Positions 53,346 to 64,000 of a DNA stretch of 64,000 nucleotides are shown in pieces (positions within the stretch are counted from its first letter, which is position 1; each line of letters starts with the position of its first letter). The position numbers were made by a program, and so were the translations under genes. This stretch comes from Hetaerina americana (taxonomy: Eukaryota; Arthropoda; Insecta; Odonata; Calopterygidae): NCBI GenBank assembly GCA_022747635.1, contig JAKTNV010000005.1, positions 49,181,513 through 49,245,512 of the forward strand. The letters are read 5' to 3'. The notes under the pieces were generated by a model. That model worked only from the letters and a program-made list of their open reading frames with translations, ran no database searches and had not been told where the DNA came from.

Positions 53346-54490
53346 CAATAGTCAACTTTGAATTATTAAAATACTTTTTACATAAAGTTGTTGCTTGAAG
53401 TAATTCTGGTCCTTTATCGTCCGTGGGAAAACCATGGCGTAAATCCGTCAGTTCTACATTTGATCTTTCTAATCTTATCTCTCTAACTATCATCTCTCAT
53501 ACCATATATGGTGGGGCTAATTACACACTTGCAACATCATCGCTAAGGAGACCTGCTTCCAATTAATGCATGAGACTATTTACGATTAAAACTTCGTTTA
53601 TTGAGAGATTTCAACCTCGTTCCTCGAATAATTTAGATTCGCTACTAATTTTATCTAATCCAACTCATCTTTTAAGGAGAGCCTTCTTACCTCTCTAATT
53701 TAGTTTATGTCTCCTCTTCATTGCATACGATATAATTCGTTTCCTTATGCTATGAATGTACCTGGGATAAAAAATACCTGATTAATAAGATGTTTTTCTT
53801 CTTCCGTAGGCTTTGAAAATTGAGCCAATGGATAGGGAAATCGTGGATATCTAATCTGCACACGTAAAAAGAATTAAGATGTGAACTGAAGAAATATTTA
53901 AATTCCTTCATTCTCTGGTTGATATTTAATTCAAACGGCATCAAAATTGATCAATTTCACGCGAAGGAGACCACCATGCACCTGGAATCAACAGGGCAAA
54001 AAACGAGTCACAGCTGAAGAGCATGGTTAAATACACAGCGAAGCTAAATAAAGCCACTACGGGACTAATTAATGCGCATACACTCGACCGCTACGGTAAT
54101 ACTAAAAATAATAATCCTTATTTATGGATGGCTGTATTTTTTATACAGCATACCCTCTAAATGCCTCGAATTACGCCATTCTTTATATTCTATTCAGAAT
54201 GCGAGGGAGTATTTGGCGTTTTGGTTCTGGGAAATGGTAGGGAGCCCTTGACCCTGCCTTTTCTAGAAAATGACCGAGAAATGAAATAAATTTCTGTCAC
54301 GTGCAAATTGCCTAAATATCTGTAGTGAACCTGTTGTGTCCAAATTCCGTACAGGAAAACCATAAGGGTAATTTAACAAATGTAGCCATCAATCACAGAT
54401 TGTAACACACACAACGCCTTAATTCACCAATTGTGTCTAAGCTTTCATTTATTTATACATATATTTTGGTTGACAGGCTGAATTATATTG
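53346..54490. other. Intergenic, AT-rich
   Basis: No gene recognised. Confidence 0.4.
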
Positions 54491-54494
54491 AGCC

Positions 54495-54690
54495 TTTAAA
54501 CGGAGTCATGTAGTTTATCTACAGCAACAAAATACCCCGCAAGTTTCCGCGAGGGTGGAGAGCAGGAGGTGTTATGGCAACCTCCTTTCATGTACAAACA
54601 CTCAATTATACATTCACACTCCATGATACATATATATTCCATCAACACTTGCATACAGCCATGCCTAAATTCGTCATGCAATGATAGATT
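54495..54690 (-). mobile_element. LINE 3'-end relic
   Basis: Minus-strand reading gives ATAACACCTCCTGC, ACTTGCGGGGTATTTTGT and CTGTAGATA near 54580-54510, with an upstream GTATGCAAGTGTTGATGGA that resembles TTGCATGAGTGTTGGATGGA in the intact 3' UTR (about 11660). So at least the last 180 nt of the element are represented. Confidence 0.6.
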
Positions 54691-57600
54691 TGTTCGAGTA
54701 AATTTTAAATTTTAAATTTATAATATTCCCATGGAAATAATCCGGAATTCAGATATTTGTAAAAAACAGAAAAATAAGTGTACATTTTATAAACTAATAG
54801 CTGTAATTAAATATTCAATAAACTGATTCTACTGTATCCTTATATTTTAACCAATTATATGATTACTACATTTACATTTATTTTAGAAGATTTCTTCGAG
54901 GTTTTATTGACTTTGAGTAAGGTATTACAGGGAATATCCGTGTAATAATCGTGATTGGTTTTCTTTTAGAAGAGAATTTTTCAATGAACAAGACTAAAAC
55001 GTATACAAAATAGTCGTCTCTGAGCTCTCCTACGCCAATTTTTCTTCGTGGTACCCTTCCGCTGGGAATTCCTGACGAGTGGCCCATACTGAAAATCGCA
55101 TGGGAAATTTTGACATGGGAAACTCCTTGGAACTTGCCAGACCTGAGAGACGACTATTCATACATAAATTCGTAGCCGAAGTCATTCAGTCAATCAATTT
55201 TATGCATCTTGCAAGTGTAATTCAGCTAAATCTGCCGCTTTATTTATTACCTTTAAAATAATAATTATATGAAAATAATAATTCACAGCATTTTGGCATA
55301 TTTACCTAGTGTATTATGCGGTTGACAGCGCAATGCGCTTATCATTTATGAATTGAGTCTGAGGCTGTAACTGGCTGGCGAAGTGTAGGACGAAATTCAT
55401 TTGCTGAACTCCAAATATTTACAAAACTTGAGTCACGAGTCACTCATACATGCTTACGTGGACGTAGGGATATCTAAACGTCGTCACATGTTATGTGATG
55501 AAGTTCCAAAGACAGGGATATACTAAATAAGAGAAGAGCTATAGACAAACAAACACGAAAATAAATACAAGACAAGAAAAAAAAATAAGATGAAAAATAA
55601 ATTCAGAAAAGATAAAGGAATTACAGTGATGACAGTGAATACAAGTTATAGTTATAAATGTCAAAAAGAAACCGGACCATTGACGAAGAGCACCCATAAA
55701 AAACAACATGAAAAATTCAAATCTCAAAAAGCCAAGGTCCATTGTTAATTACGCACTTCCGTCATAATCCGAAATTCTTTTCCTCTGGAAAAGTCATAAC
55801 AAGCGTTACTGTAACCATTGCAAAATTGATGAGCATTTTGCTGAAACATCTTAACTTCATGAGAGCCGAAAAATAAACAATGAGGGAGAATCGGCTATAA
55901 TGCGACTGATATGGCAGAGGATTCACAAAATTAGCGGCAATTTCCGGTCGAAAGGATAAGTATATATGAAACAACGCCCAACGGCAAAGCTCGCATGCTG
56001 GACGAAGGGAAAGGACCACCCCTGAAAGCTCCATCTCTAAAGATAAGTCTGCGGTGATGCGATGATAAGCCGTCCGTCGACTATTCCTTCCGTTCCGCCA
56101 TAAATACGTCTTATTGGCGATTTATGCTTTACGTTAGGCTTTACGGAGAGTCGTAAAAACATATTGAGGATGGTGGGGACACGGACGAATGTTCAGAGGT
56201 CACGGTGAGGATCTTTGGTCAGTATATACACGGGGTACGGCTCCAGAAAATCCCTTATTTTGTCCCTGGAACGGTCCTGGATATTCGAAGGAAAATATTT
56301 CATGAGAACAGAAGACTGGGTAAAAGCAGCTTGACCCTCATGTATATTTGACCTTCTGTTACGCAGGAGCACTGACCCTTTGTAATTTATTATACTTTTC
56401 GATCTCATATTTGATGGCGATCTTAAATTAGCCCAGTTAGCTTTTGATGGTGATCCCTCTTGGATCAATTTATGCAGATAAAATGCTTTGTCTGATTCGA
56501 TTTTACACGATTTCCGCCAAATCAACTGAAAGAATACCATAACAAATCCGTGACCTTGCCAAATTCTGTATATTATACAATTCCATCATTTGAGAATTTT
56601 ATGTTTTGCAGATAGGCCATTCCCGGGATATGAGTATGAGATTAGTAGGACAGATTTATTGACAAAAAACCCAAAAAATTCAGAAAAGGAACACATCTGG
56701 CAAAATCGTTAAAAATAGAATTTGAAATGTCTGCAAAGCGGCGATAATATGTATATTTCGTACACATTTTCAACCCAAGTCCAACTGAAACGCTCGCTTA
56801 AAAATAAATTGAAACTCAATAGCTCATGTAAAACTAACAAAAAGAACAAGTCAAATTACTCGCCCGCATACCTATCGTGCAACGAAAATTCATGTTGTGC
56901 ACCTGAAATTCCTGCTCTTCCCCTTATTTTCTCAATTCATTAAACTTCATAGCGATTCCACCTCTAATGAATACAAACTACACATGTAGCTCATATTCTT
57001 CCTCAAATGTGAACTAATAAATAATATGTTTAGATTTCGATGCTGACTACAACTACATGAAATATGCCAATGCATGTTCTGATGAATATTATCGTTTTAT
57101 AAAACTGCCACCTTCAAGTAGTCCTGAGTTCTATGAGCAAAGATACGAGAACAGCGGTTCTCATACAAGGGAGATATACAAGTATAGTCTAACGGAAATA
57201 CTCTTCCCGAAAATACCGAATTGCTCTCATGGATAGCATTTTTGTTACACCTGGATGTATCAAAGGGATCATAGAACAGTCAGCCACCCCTGATGATCAA
57301 ATTTCACATGAGGAGTGAGCAGGTGAGTATGAGGACACGTTCGGAACCCAATGGAGTAATAACGGGTACCCTGATTCAAAGGGAGTACTCAACTCGCCTA
57401 CAGAGAGGAACAAAATTCTTCTATCACAAATATAAATGAAAACAGTGATAGGAATTAGGAAAATCATCCCCACGAACGTGCAAATTCAAAATTCACCATG
57501 GTACCACCACGTTTGGTATTGAATGAAAGACATCATCCCAAAAATTTAATTTAACCACTCACCCTAGAAGTTACAGATTATGAATAGCATAACAGATTAA

Positions 57601-58039
57601 GTCATGGCAGAGAAATTCAAAGGAACAATGGAGCATTAATACTGTAGTGATAAAAAATATTGATAACGTTATATTATTGCTGTGAGCTTTAAGTCTACAC
57701 CTTTGACGCGGAAGTTTTAAACTATGAGTGGTGCGTTAATCACGTCAATAAAAAATTAATTTTGGTAAACTGGTTAAATGAAAAAAAGAATAATAAAATA
57801 ACAGCAATAGAAATGAAATGATTTGAAATAAAGAAAGCGGAGTTTTATCCCAGCATTTTCTCTACGAAATGAATGCAAAAGTGGCACGTTCCCAAGGAAA
57901 AATAACCCAATTCGGTTGTCACCCGCTTGGATATAATGGGTGGAATGGAAGCGTGAAAAAAAGCCTGCGAACCGTATCGCGAATAGCGACACTTTGGCCC
58001 CATAATAGAGATGGATAGGGAGAGGAAAAACAGGCAAAA
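54691..58039. other. Intergenic, AT-rich
   Basis: No gene or repeat recognised. Minus-strand frames at 55762-56034 and 56193-56540 (115 codons) show no domain. Confidence 0.4.
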
Positions 58040-58255
58040 TTGTCGTCGATGCGGGCGGTGATAAGTGGAAAGAGAAAGGACCCGGTTCCTGGGGAGGGCG
58101 AGGGAGTGCGGGGGGGAGGAGTGAGGGAGACTATTGGGAGGATGGCGAGGTGGTGTTTAGGGGAAGAGGGTGAGAGGGAAGTGTGGGGAGGAGTATCGGA
58201 AAAAGTGTGGAGAACTGGAGAGGCAGACAGAAATTTCTATCACCTCAACTCTTGA
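58040..58255. other. G/A-rich island
   Basis: About 200 nt of purine-biased DNA giving a 71-codon Gly/Arg/Glu frame; rejected as coding. Confidence 0.5.
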
Positions 58256-61160
58256 AAACTCCCCCCATTATACCCTTCCCACTCTTCCGAACACATTTAC
58301 CTTTTAATTGTATTCCACCAATCACAGCGAGAGGAAAAATTCCGCAAAAATGAAACGTATATCCGAATCGGAAAGGCTTATTGAGTGCGAGAGAACTGAT
58401 CACAAAATCAAATTTAAAAATAAAAACTCGACGCGAGTTTGAGTTAATTAACGGCAGCGGTGTACGTGGACGTGCCTGAGTGTAAGCTTACGGATACACT
58501 CACAAATACACACCCACGCAGACATGCAATTACACGCACAAGCACATATGCATATGGGAATTGAAGGATGACGATTGTACGAAAATGAAGTCCGACGGTT
58601 GGAACTTTGGGATTGGCGCGATTCAGTAAAGTTACATAAAGCGAAATGTTCACCATTACGTTCCGAAGAGGAAAAAATCTCTCAAATCCGCTAGTAGGGA
58701 GAAAACGAAGCATTGAAGAACTTTGGTGTGCCCTATTGAATATGAAAAGTCCAAAGGTGAGAAGTAAAACGTTTTCGTTGCCATACTGCCGTGAGGAAAT
58801 GTACTTCATGCCAATCTGGAGTTCATCCGAGGTCTCATGAACCCACTTTCATCTGTGAGAGTGCTTCAAGGAGTGAACGTTTTATATCAAGCGCAGTGAG
58901 TTATCAGAAAGATCTCTCAAAAGAGCTTGCGTCTAATCTCTTACAGCTCTGCAAAGGTGGACCTTCCGATCTGTTAGTTTAGATAAAAGGTCTAAAAAAA
59001 ACAGAAAAGTCATTTTAAAATTAGTGCACATTACTAAATTACCACTGCAGATCAAAATCCTGGTTTGGATGCCATAAAGAACATTCTTTTAGACACACCG
59101 TGCGGATGGTTCTTGCTTTTCAGTTTTCATGCGCAAAAAATATGCCATTCCCATGAAAAATGAGTATCTCATAATCATCTGCTAATTAAATCTGTCCCAT
59201 TACACGATTTTCGAAATATCTAGGATGTCAATCTTGTGAAAAAGGCATGATTAGTTTCTGCTTTACGAGTAAACATCCAACATTTAATGAATAATTAAGG
59301 CTCAAGTAATATGAAAGTTCATAGCTAAGGTAAGCTAAATTGAGTTCTACACGACCAGACACAAAACTCAGATACCCAGCAATACTCCCAACTACAACGA
59401 CCCTAGCAAGAAGCAGTGCCCTGATTTTAACACTCAAATAAATAAATAAATATATATATATATATCAGCTCTATACGAGTAAAATATTTATATGCGTATA
59501 CATGGTTACCACAGAGTGCCTCTTGGTAATTTTATCCTCAAAATGCTCTTACTTTTACAGCGGCTATCTTTTCAAACTACTAGCATTTACTGGTAGAATG
59601 GTGAAGCTAGCTGAGTTAGGGATTATTGCAGAAATCACACATATAGCTAAATCAATCATAATAAAATGTTACATGAGACACAAATAAACCGATATAAATA
59701 CTAAAACCCTATTCAGAATATCAAGCAACTTCTAAAGTCTTACTAGGAAAAAAGAAACCCAAAAACAGTATTAGCACACGTATAAAAAATTGCAAATAAC
59801 AAGGTGTTCTTTCATTATTTAAAATATCTGTTATAGGTTTTGTTATACGAATGCCTGTTTATTATTAATGGTGTTGATAGAATCATCCTTCAACAGCTTT
59901 TACGCATTCGTTGTATGTATTAACAAACCTAGACTCATCCTAAAAATATCTAAAAGAATCTTAATGGTAAATTTCACAGAATACACGGAGAAGTTCTCAA
60001 CGCAAAATAACAACTTCCGAACGTTTCAACTGAATGATGACAACCTACCAAAATATTTTCAAAAATACGTCAACCGAGGCATTTCTCCTGACATTGTGTA
60101 CAATTCAACGGCATGAAAGATAACAATACGAGCTGATGAAATTCCCTTTCGGGTTTGAAAATAAGACGATAGCCATGAAGCGATTTTGCGTAATCGAAAT
60201 TGCTGTCAGTTCCTCGTTATAGCGAGAAGATATTGAATGTGTAAAATTTTGAAAACACCATGCCCGCCATGTGCAATCACCCCAACTTGAGAAGCGATGG
60301 AGTTTTATTAGAAGCCGTCTGCGGCCTGTGGCTCGTAAAACGTCGAAAACCGAATATTCTCGTCGTTATCACCCGAGGCGAGCCGAGGGTAGACCTAGAA
60401 AGTCAGACTGCACGCAAAGAGAAAGGATGGGGAAGGCTGGACCAACACCAGAGTCTCCCTCCGACCAGCACGATGAGTTCAATTATATCGCAGGCTTCTG
60501 GACTGCCCTCGATGCACACTCTAAAAACAGAACGGGGCAACGGGTACGAAAAATATTTGGCGAAGACTACATAATCACGAATCAACGCGCAAAATCCTGC
60601 ACTTAAAGACATGCACAGAAATTCGTTTGAAAATCACTGAGGAGAGGATGCTGCATAAAAAAAGTGGCGAATCTTTTTTTGAGGTGATAAATTCACCCAA
60701 AGTGCATCCTGCGTAAGGAAAGACTATTGTGTAACAGTGTGGGATATTTCTTAAGTTTATAAACCTCAATGCATTTTTGCACTAAATCTATTGAGTACAT
60801 ACTGCAGAGAGTATATAAAAAAATATTTTCGAAACACGTGATAAAAACGAAGATACTCTTATAATGTCTCAAATTTCCACCGAAAATCTGATGAGGAAAT
60901 TGTTTACCAAAATTTGCCAAAAGAAACCACAAGAGGGATTAGTTTAGAAGTCAAAATGCCATACCTTCTTAAATATAATGCATTAAATTTTTCTGCCAAA
61001 TAAGGCACTTGACATTTCTTCCCATTGTAATTTTAGTATAGAGATTGTTACCAGTCTAATTATTAACTGAACTGAAATATCTAATACATTGTTCTGAAAA
61101 ACAAAATTAGGGCACAGTTAATATATATTCACCAACTAAAAGTTAATTCAGGTTTCATTT
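58256..61160. other. Intergenic, AT-rich
   Basis: No gene recognised. The 121-codon minus frame 58444-58809 partly reads through a CACACGCAC-type repeat. Frames at 60260-60606 overlap in two phases and have no domain. Confidence 0.4.
59436..59465. repeat. AATA/TA microsatellite
   Basis: Three to four AATA units merge into (TA)n. Confidence 0.9.
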
Positions 61161-61164
61161 TTTT

Positions 61165-61400
61165 TCTATCTCTACATGGTGCCCTACAAACCACGTAGGT
61201 GGCAAGGGGTGATTACGATAAAAACTAGGGTGCTCAACATCAAAAATGATATATTCTTTATTTTTATAAGCATTATATAAATGTAAAATACTTAAAATAA
61301 TGTAGGTCATGATAACTACAGACATACAGGTATGCAATACATTATCAAAGTGGAATATAATTCTCCACACATACGAGAGGAACTGCTGCTAACAAGAAGA
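61165..61400 (-). mobile_element. 5'-truncated LINE 3'-end relic
   Basis: On the minus strand it ends CACCCCTTGCCACCTACG, then GTTTGTAGGGCACCATGTAG, recognisably the same 3' terminal structure as the intact LINE. Its internal part is shared with 53105 and 3588 but not with the intact 3' UTR, so it marks a sister family. Confidence 0.6.
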
Positions 61401-64000
61401 ACTATATCTTTGAATCAATTTTTCAAAAATTATTTTTGAGTTATTTCGCAGTTTTTGAGCAGGATGAATTAGGATCACGTTAGAACTTTTCGTGGGCGAC
61501 GAAGAAGTTATTAGCCTCCTGATTTTAGACACATTAAGAAACAACTCATTCATCTCAACGTCACATACATGTAATAGTACGTAGAAAAGAGAGTCGCAAA
61601 TTTATAAACATCATATCATCATATTGATCGAACGTTAGAATAGCTCGACAAGTCAACGGCTTCGAAGCCGCGAAGGAGGGAACAATCGAGCCGGGACAAA
61701 TGCGAAGCGACTGCGCGTCCCAATTGAGATATACGCCTCACTTCAGTTCGGTCAATAGACCCATATCCACCCGCCGTATCCGAACCGCAGGGCAAAGCGT
61801 TTCCAGGGAGGGAAGTGTTAGAGGCGAGAAACGAGGGAAGGCGACAGGAACTGGAAGGTGCCTTTGAATAGCTCATGAGCTTCGTCATTTCCAGGGAAGG
61901 AAAAAAGTGCCGGTATGCCCGCGTGGAAGTTACTTCATCGAGCACCGGAGACACGCGAGGAAGCCCTCAAAAGGGAGCAGAAAGGGAAAGAGAGAGAATG
62001 TGAGGGCGAAGAGGAGGTGGGGAAAGGGTATGAAAAGATTGGTTGGTTGAAAGAGAACAGAGAGAAATCTTCCCTCGAGGTAGGAGGGGCACTCCTTGAA
62101 GCCTACCTCCCTTAATCTCTAAGCTATGGAAGAATTCACAACGCCAGTTCGCCGCATAAATATTGAATCCATCACACCCAGTTGAATTCGTTAAAGCATT
62201 TCTTTTTCTGATTTATTAGATCCATTCTTCTATTTTTTGAAACTGTACGAAAAAGAAATTAAATACAGATGGAAAAAAAACATTTATACATTACGCTTCA
62301 TTTTTTCATTATTAAGCATCGAAAAAAAAACAATTATATCTCCTGTTTAATCACAAATAGGCTTGTAAAGAAATACTCACCGAGAGAAAAAATGTAATTA
62401 ACATGTACTCTGTACGTAAATATGTACGTAACGAAACATTTATACCTCACTCCGAATTGAATCTCAATATCGAGAAATTGAGGCTAATGCATTAATTAAC
62501 TCGACGCATGGGTATTCTTTATTTAAATAAAACGTACGTATGATTCGTTCCATTTACATCAATGTGTACTGGATATTTTTTATAAATGGAAGGGAAAAGA
62601 AAAATGAGCCAAATGGGCTGCATTTAGGGACGGAGGTAAGTGGTCCAGAGAGGTTGTATAGATACATGAAAAACGTGGTCGAATGAGGAAAAGCTGTGGG
62701 TGTAGAGAAACAAATAAAAAAAAGGATAGTTAAATACTTACAGGCGTTAGGCGTTAAGATAACCGAGTCCCGTAAAATAAGTACGCCCCGAAGGAAGTTA
62801 TATGGCATACGGAGACAGTTAAGCAAGTAAGAGAGGAAATGCGGGAATTGAATGGGTTTTAAAAAATTCCACGGACCGGAACGGACATTAAACATCTTTA
62901 TTAAGGATGACGGCCAGCGGAGTTCCCATCTTGGCACGGGCATCCCCGCGTGAAGGGACGGGGGAGGGTCAAGGCATAAAGAGAGGAGAACGGAAGAGGC
63001 CGGGGGAAGGCAACTGGGCGAACGAGAGGAATGTGGTGGAGGAGGGAGGAATACCTTTCGGGGGAGGGGATAAGGGAGGGGTTGAAGAAAGGGGTGTGGT
63101 CCACCCGAGGCGCCAGGGAGGGATAATGCGAATCGCAAGGCTCTCGCGAGATGGAACCCGATGAAGTGAATGGGAGGGGAGGGGCGAGAAATTTTTTCCT
63201 CGCAAGAATGGCCCCGTGGCACGCTGGGTGGTGGGATTATTAGGAGAACGAGAAGGGGAGGAGAGATGAGAGCCTCTCGCGTCCTAGAGGGTGGTGGGCT
63301 CGGAGGCGCGGTGCCTGAGGAGGGAGGTAGATAGGGACGAGAACGGAGGGGGGGAGACCTGAGGTGTGGGATGAAAGAGGGAAGATTACACGAGGGCGGA
63401 CTACGGAACCGGAATACGTAAAACTTTGCGTGACGCGCAGACTAGAGGAGGTGGAGGTCCCTTGCTCCGTTTGCGCGCTCCTCGCAAGTTTTCGCAAACG
63501 GGGGTCCCGAAGAGCTTTTGGGACGGAGTCTACACAAATAATACCCCTGGCGGAGTCCCACTTTGCTCCTCCATCCTCCTCCGCGACTCGTTTTCCATTT
63601 TCGACCCACTCGGTAACAATCGGCCCACCGCAAACCCCTGGCTCAGCAGTGAAAGTTTCAAAAGGGCCTCTTTTCGGGGTTTTCGGGAGAATGGTGTTTG
63701 TCGGGCTGGGAGGCGTGCTCGCAAGGATGACAATGGTTTCGGATAGCCACGGAATTTCAGGCGCTTAAAAAGTGAGGTTGGGGGTCTCAGAACCGAGAAA
63801 TACGGACTGTTTTGATCGCCATATGTGGTGCTTTAGAGCGCATGGGGTTTATGCCTGTGAAATTTGAATATCCCTCGGGATTATTTTAAGGAACACATAA
63901 TTAACGTATTTGTATTTCCTGATCTCAAATTATCCCGTAATCTCTCTTAATTACAAAAATGGGTATTTCATCCGTGTATCTAATGGGGAAGCTTTGGATG
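61401..64000. other. Intergenic with G+C-rich islands (61640-62110, 62890-63770)
   Basis: The first island has a 111-codon minus frame (61619-61954) and purine-rich 61960-62070. The second is strongly G/A-rich on the plus strand to about 63400, then of mixed high G+C with two overlapping plus frames of 106 and 134 codons (63364-63768). None shows a known domain. The less biased 63400-63760 part is the likeliest place for a hidden exon, but I cannot support one. The last 230 bp are AT-rich. Confidence 0.4.

Noticed and set aside
61619..61954. 111-codon minus-strand frame with SLPGNALPCGSDTAGGYGS
   Set aside because: Looks protein-like locally but I recognise no family and it sits in a biased G+C island. 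Left uncalled.
63364..63768. 134-codon plus-strand frame
   Set aside because: Overlaps an equally good frame in another phase, with no domain or splice site.
1..64000. CRISPR arrays, rRNA genes, prophage or bacterial operons
   Set aside because: No regularly spaced direct repeats, no rRNA-like sequence and no closely packed genes. The window is eukaryotic.

Overview
The window looks like a stretch of arthropod nuclear DNA, most likely from an insect. It is AT-rich, very gene-poor and full of decayed transposable elements. There are no operon-like runs of genes, no ribosome binding sites, and no multi-exon host gene that I can name. The elements present (a CR1-superfamily LINE, mariner DNA transposons, tRNA-derived SINEs and a fold-back repeat with a hammerhead-ribozyme-like core) are a mix typical of arthropod genomes. 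The species cannot be told from the sequence alone.

The one clearly functional-looking coding unit is a non-LTR retrotransposon on the plus strand, about 7330-11842. ORF1 (7411-8349) carries an SGNH-esterase-like domain and ORF2 (up to 11321) carries an APE endonuclease and a reverse transcriptase. Both are open from end to end. ORF2 has no ATG before its endonuclease. Its frame overlaps the end of ORF1 in the -1 frame, and a U-UUU-UUA heptamer lies in register two codons before the ORF1 stop, so programmed frameshifting is a concrete hypothesis. The 3' end has a G+C-rich stem-loop and a (GTAGAT)n tail. Short 3'-end relics of the same or related LINEs recur at about 3588, 27795, 28690, 36945, 52010, 53105, 54495 and 61165. 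Several preserve the stem by compensatory changes.

Three mariner copies show different stages of decay. At 34870-35650 there is an old, stop-riddled copy that still shows core motifs. At 15158-15729 and 36117-36869 there are internal-deletion derivatives that keep the terminal inverted repeats, the N-terminal helix-turn-helix part and the C-terminal tail of the transposase, but lack its catalytic core. The 36117 copy has perfect 33-bp inverted repeats and a TA duplication.

Other repeats are a pair of head-to-head tRNA-SINE pieces at 30651-30786, a recurring SINE-like hairpin domain (20497, 30792, 31178), a tRNA-derived SINE beside a TA microsatellite (49360-49740), and a 96-bp-arm palindrome at 48924-49142 whose arms contain a hammerhead-like motif.

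The rest is AT-rich intergenic DNA broken by G+C-richer islands with strong purine/pyrimidine strand bias (about 0.7-1.5, 5.7-6.6, 13.4-14.0, 23.2-24.6, 25.1-25.7, 28.0-28.6, 29.8-30.1, 31.4-32.1, 45.5-46.1, 48.5-48.8, 50.0-50.5, 52.8-53.1, 58.0-58.2, 61.7-62.1 and 62.9-63.7 kb). These islands produce long Pro/Ser/Arg/Gly-rich reading frames on one strand that I regard as compositional artefacts. A few possible host exons or unknown small proteins are listed at low confidence (1547-1721, 15784-16017, 18397-18760, 40421-40876, 50708-51112).
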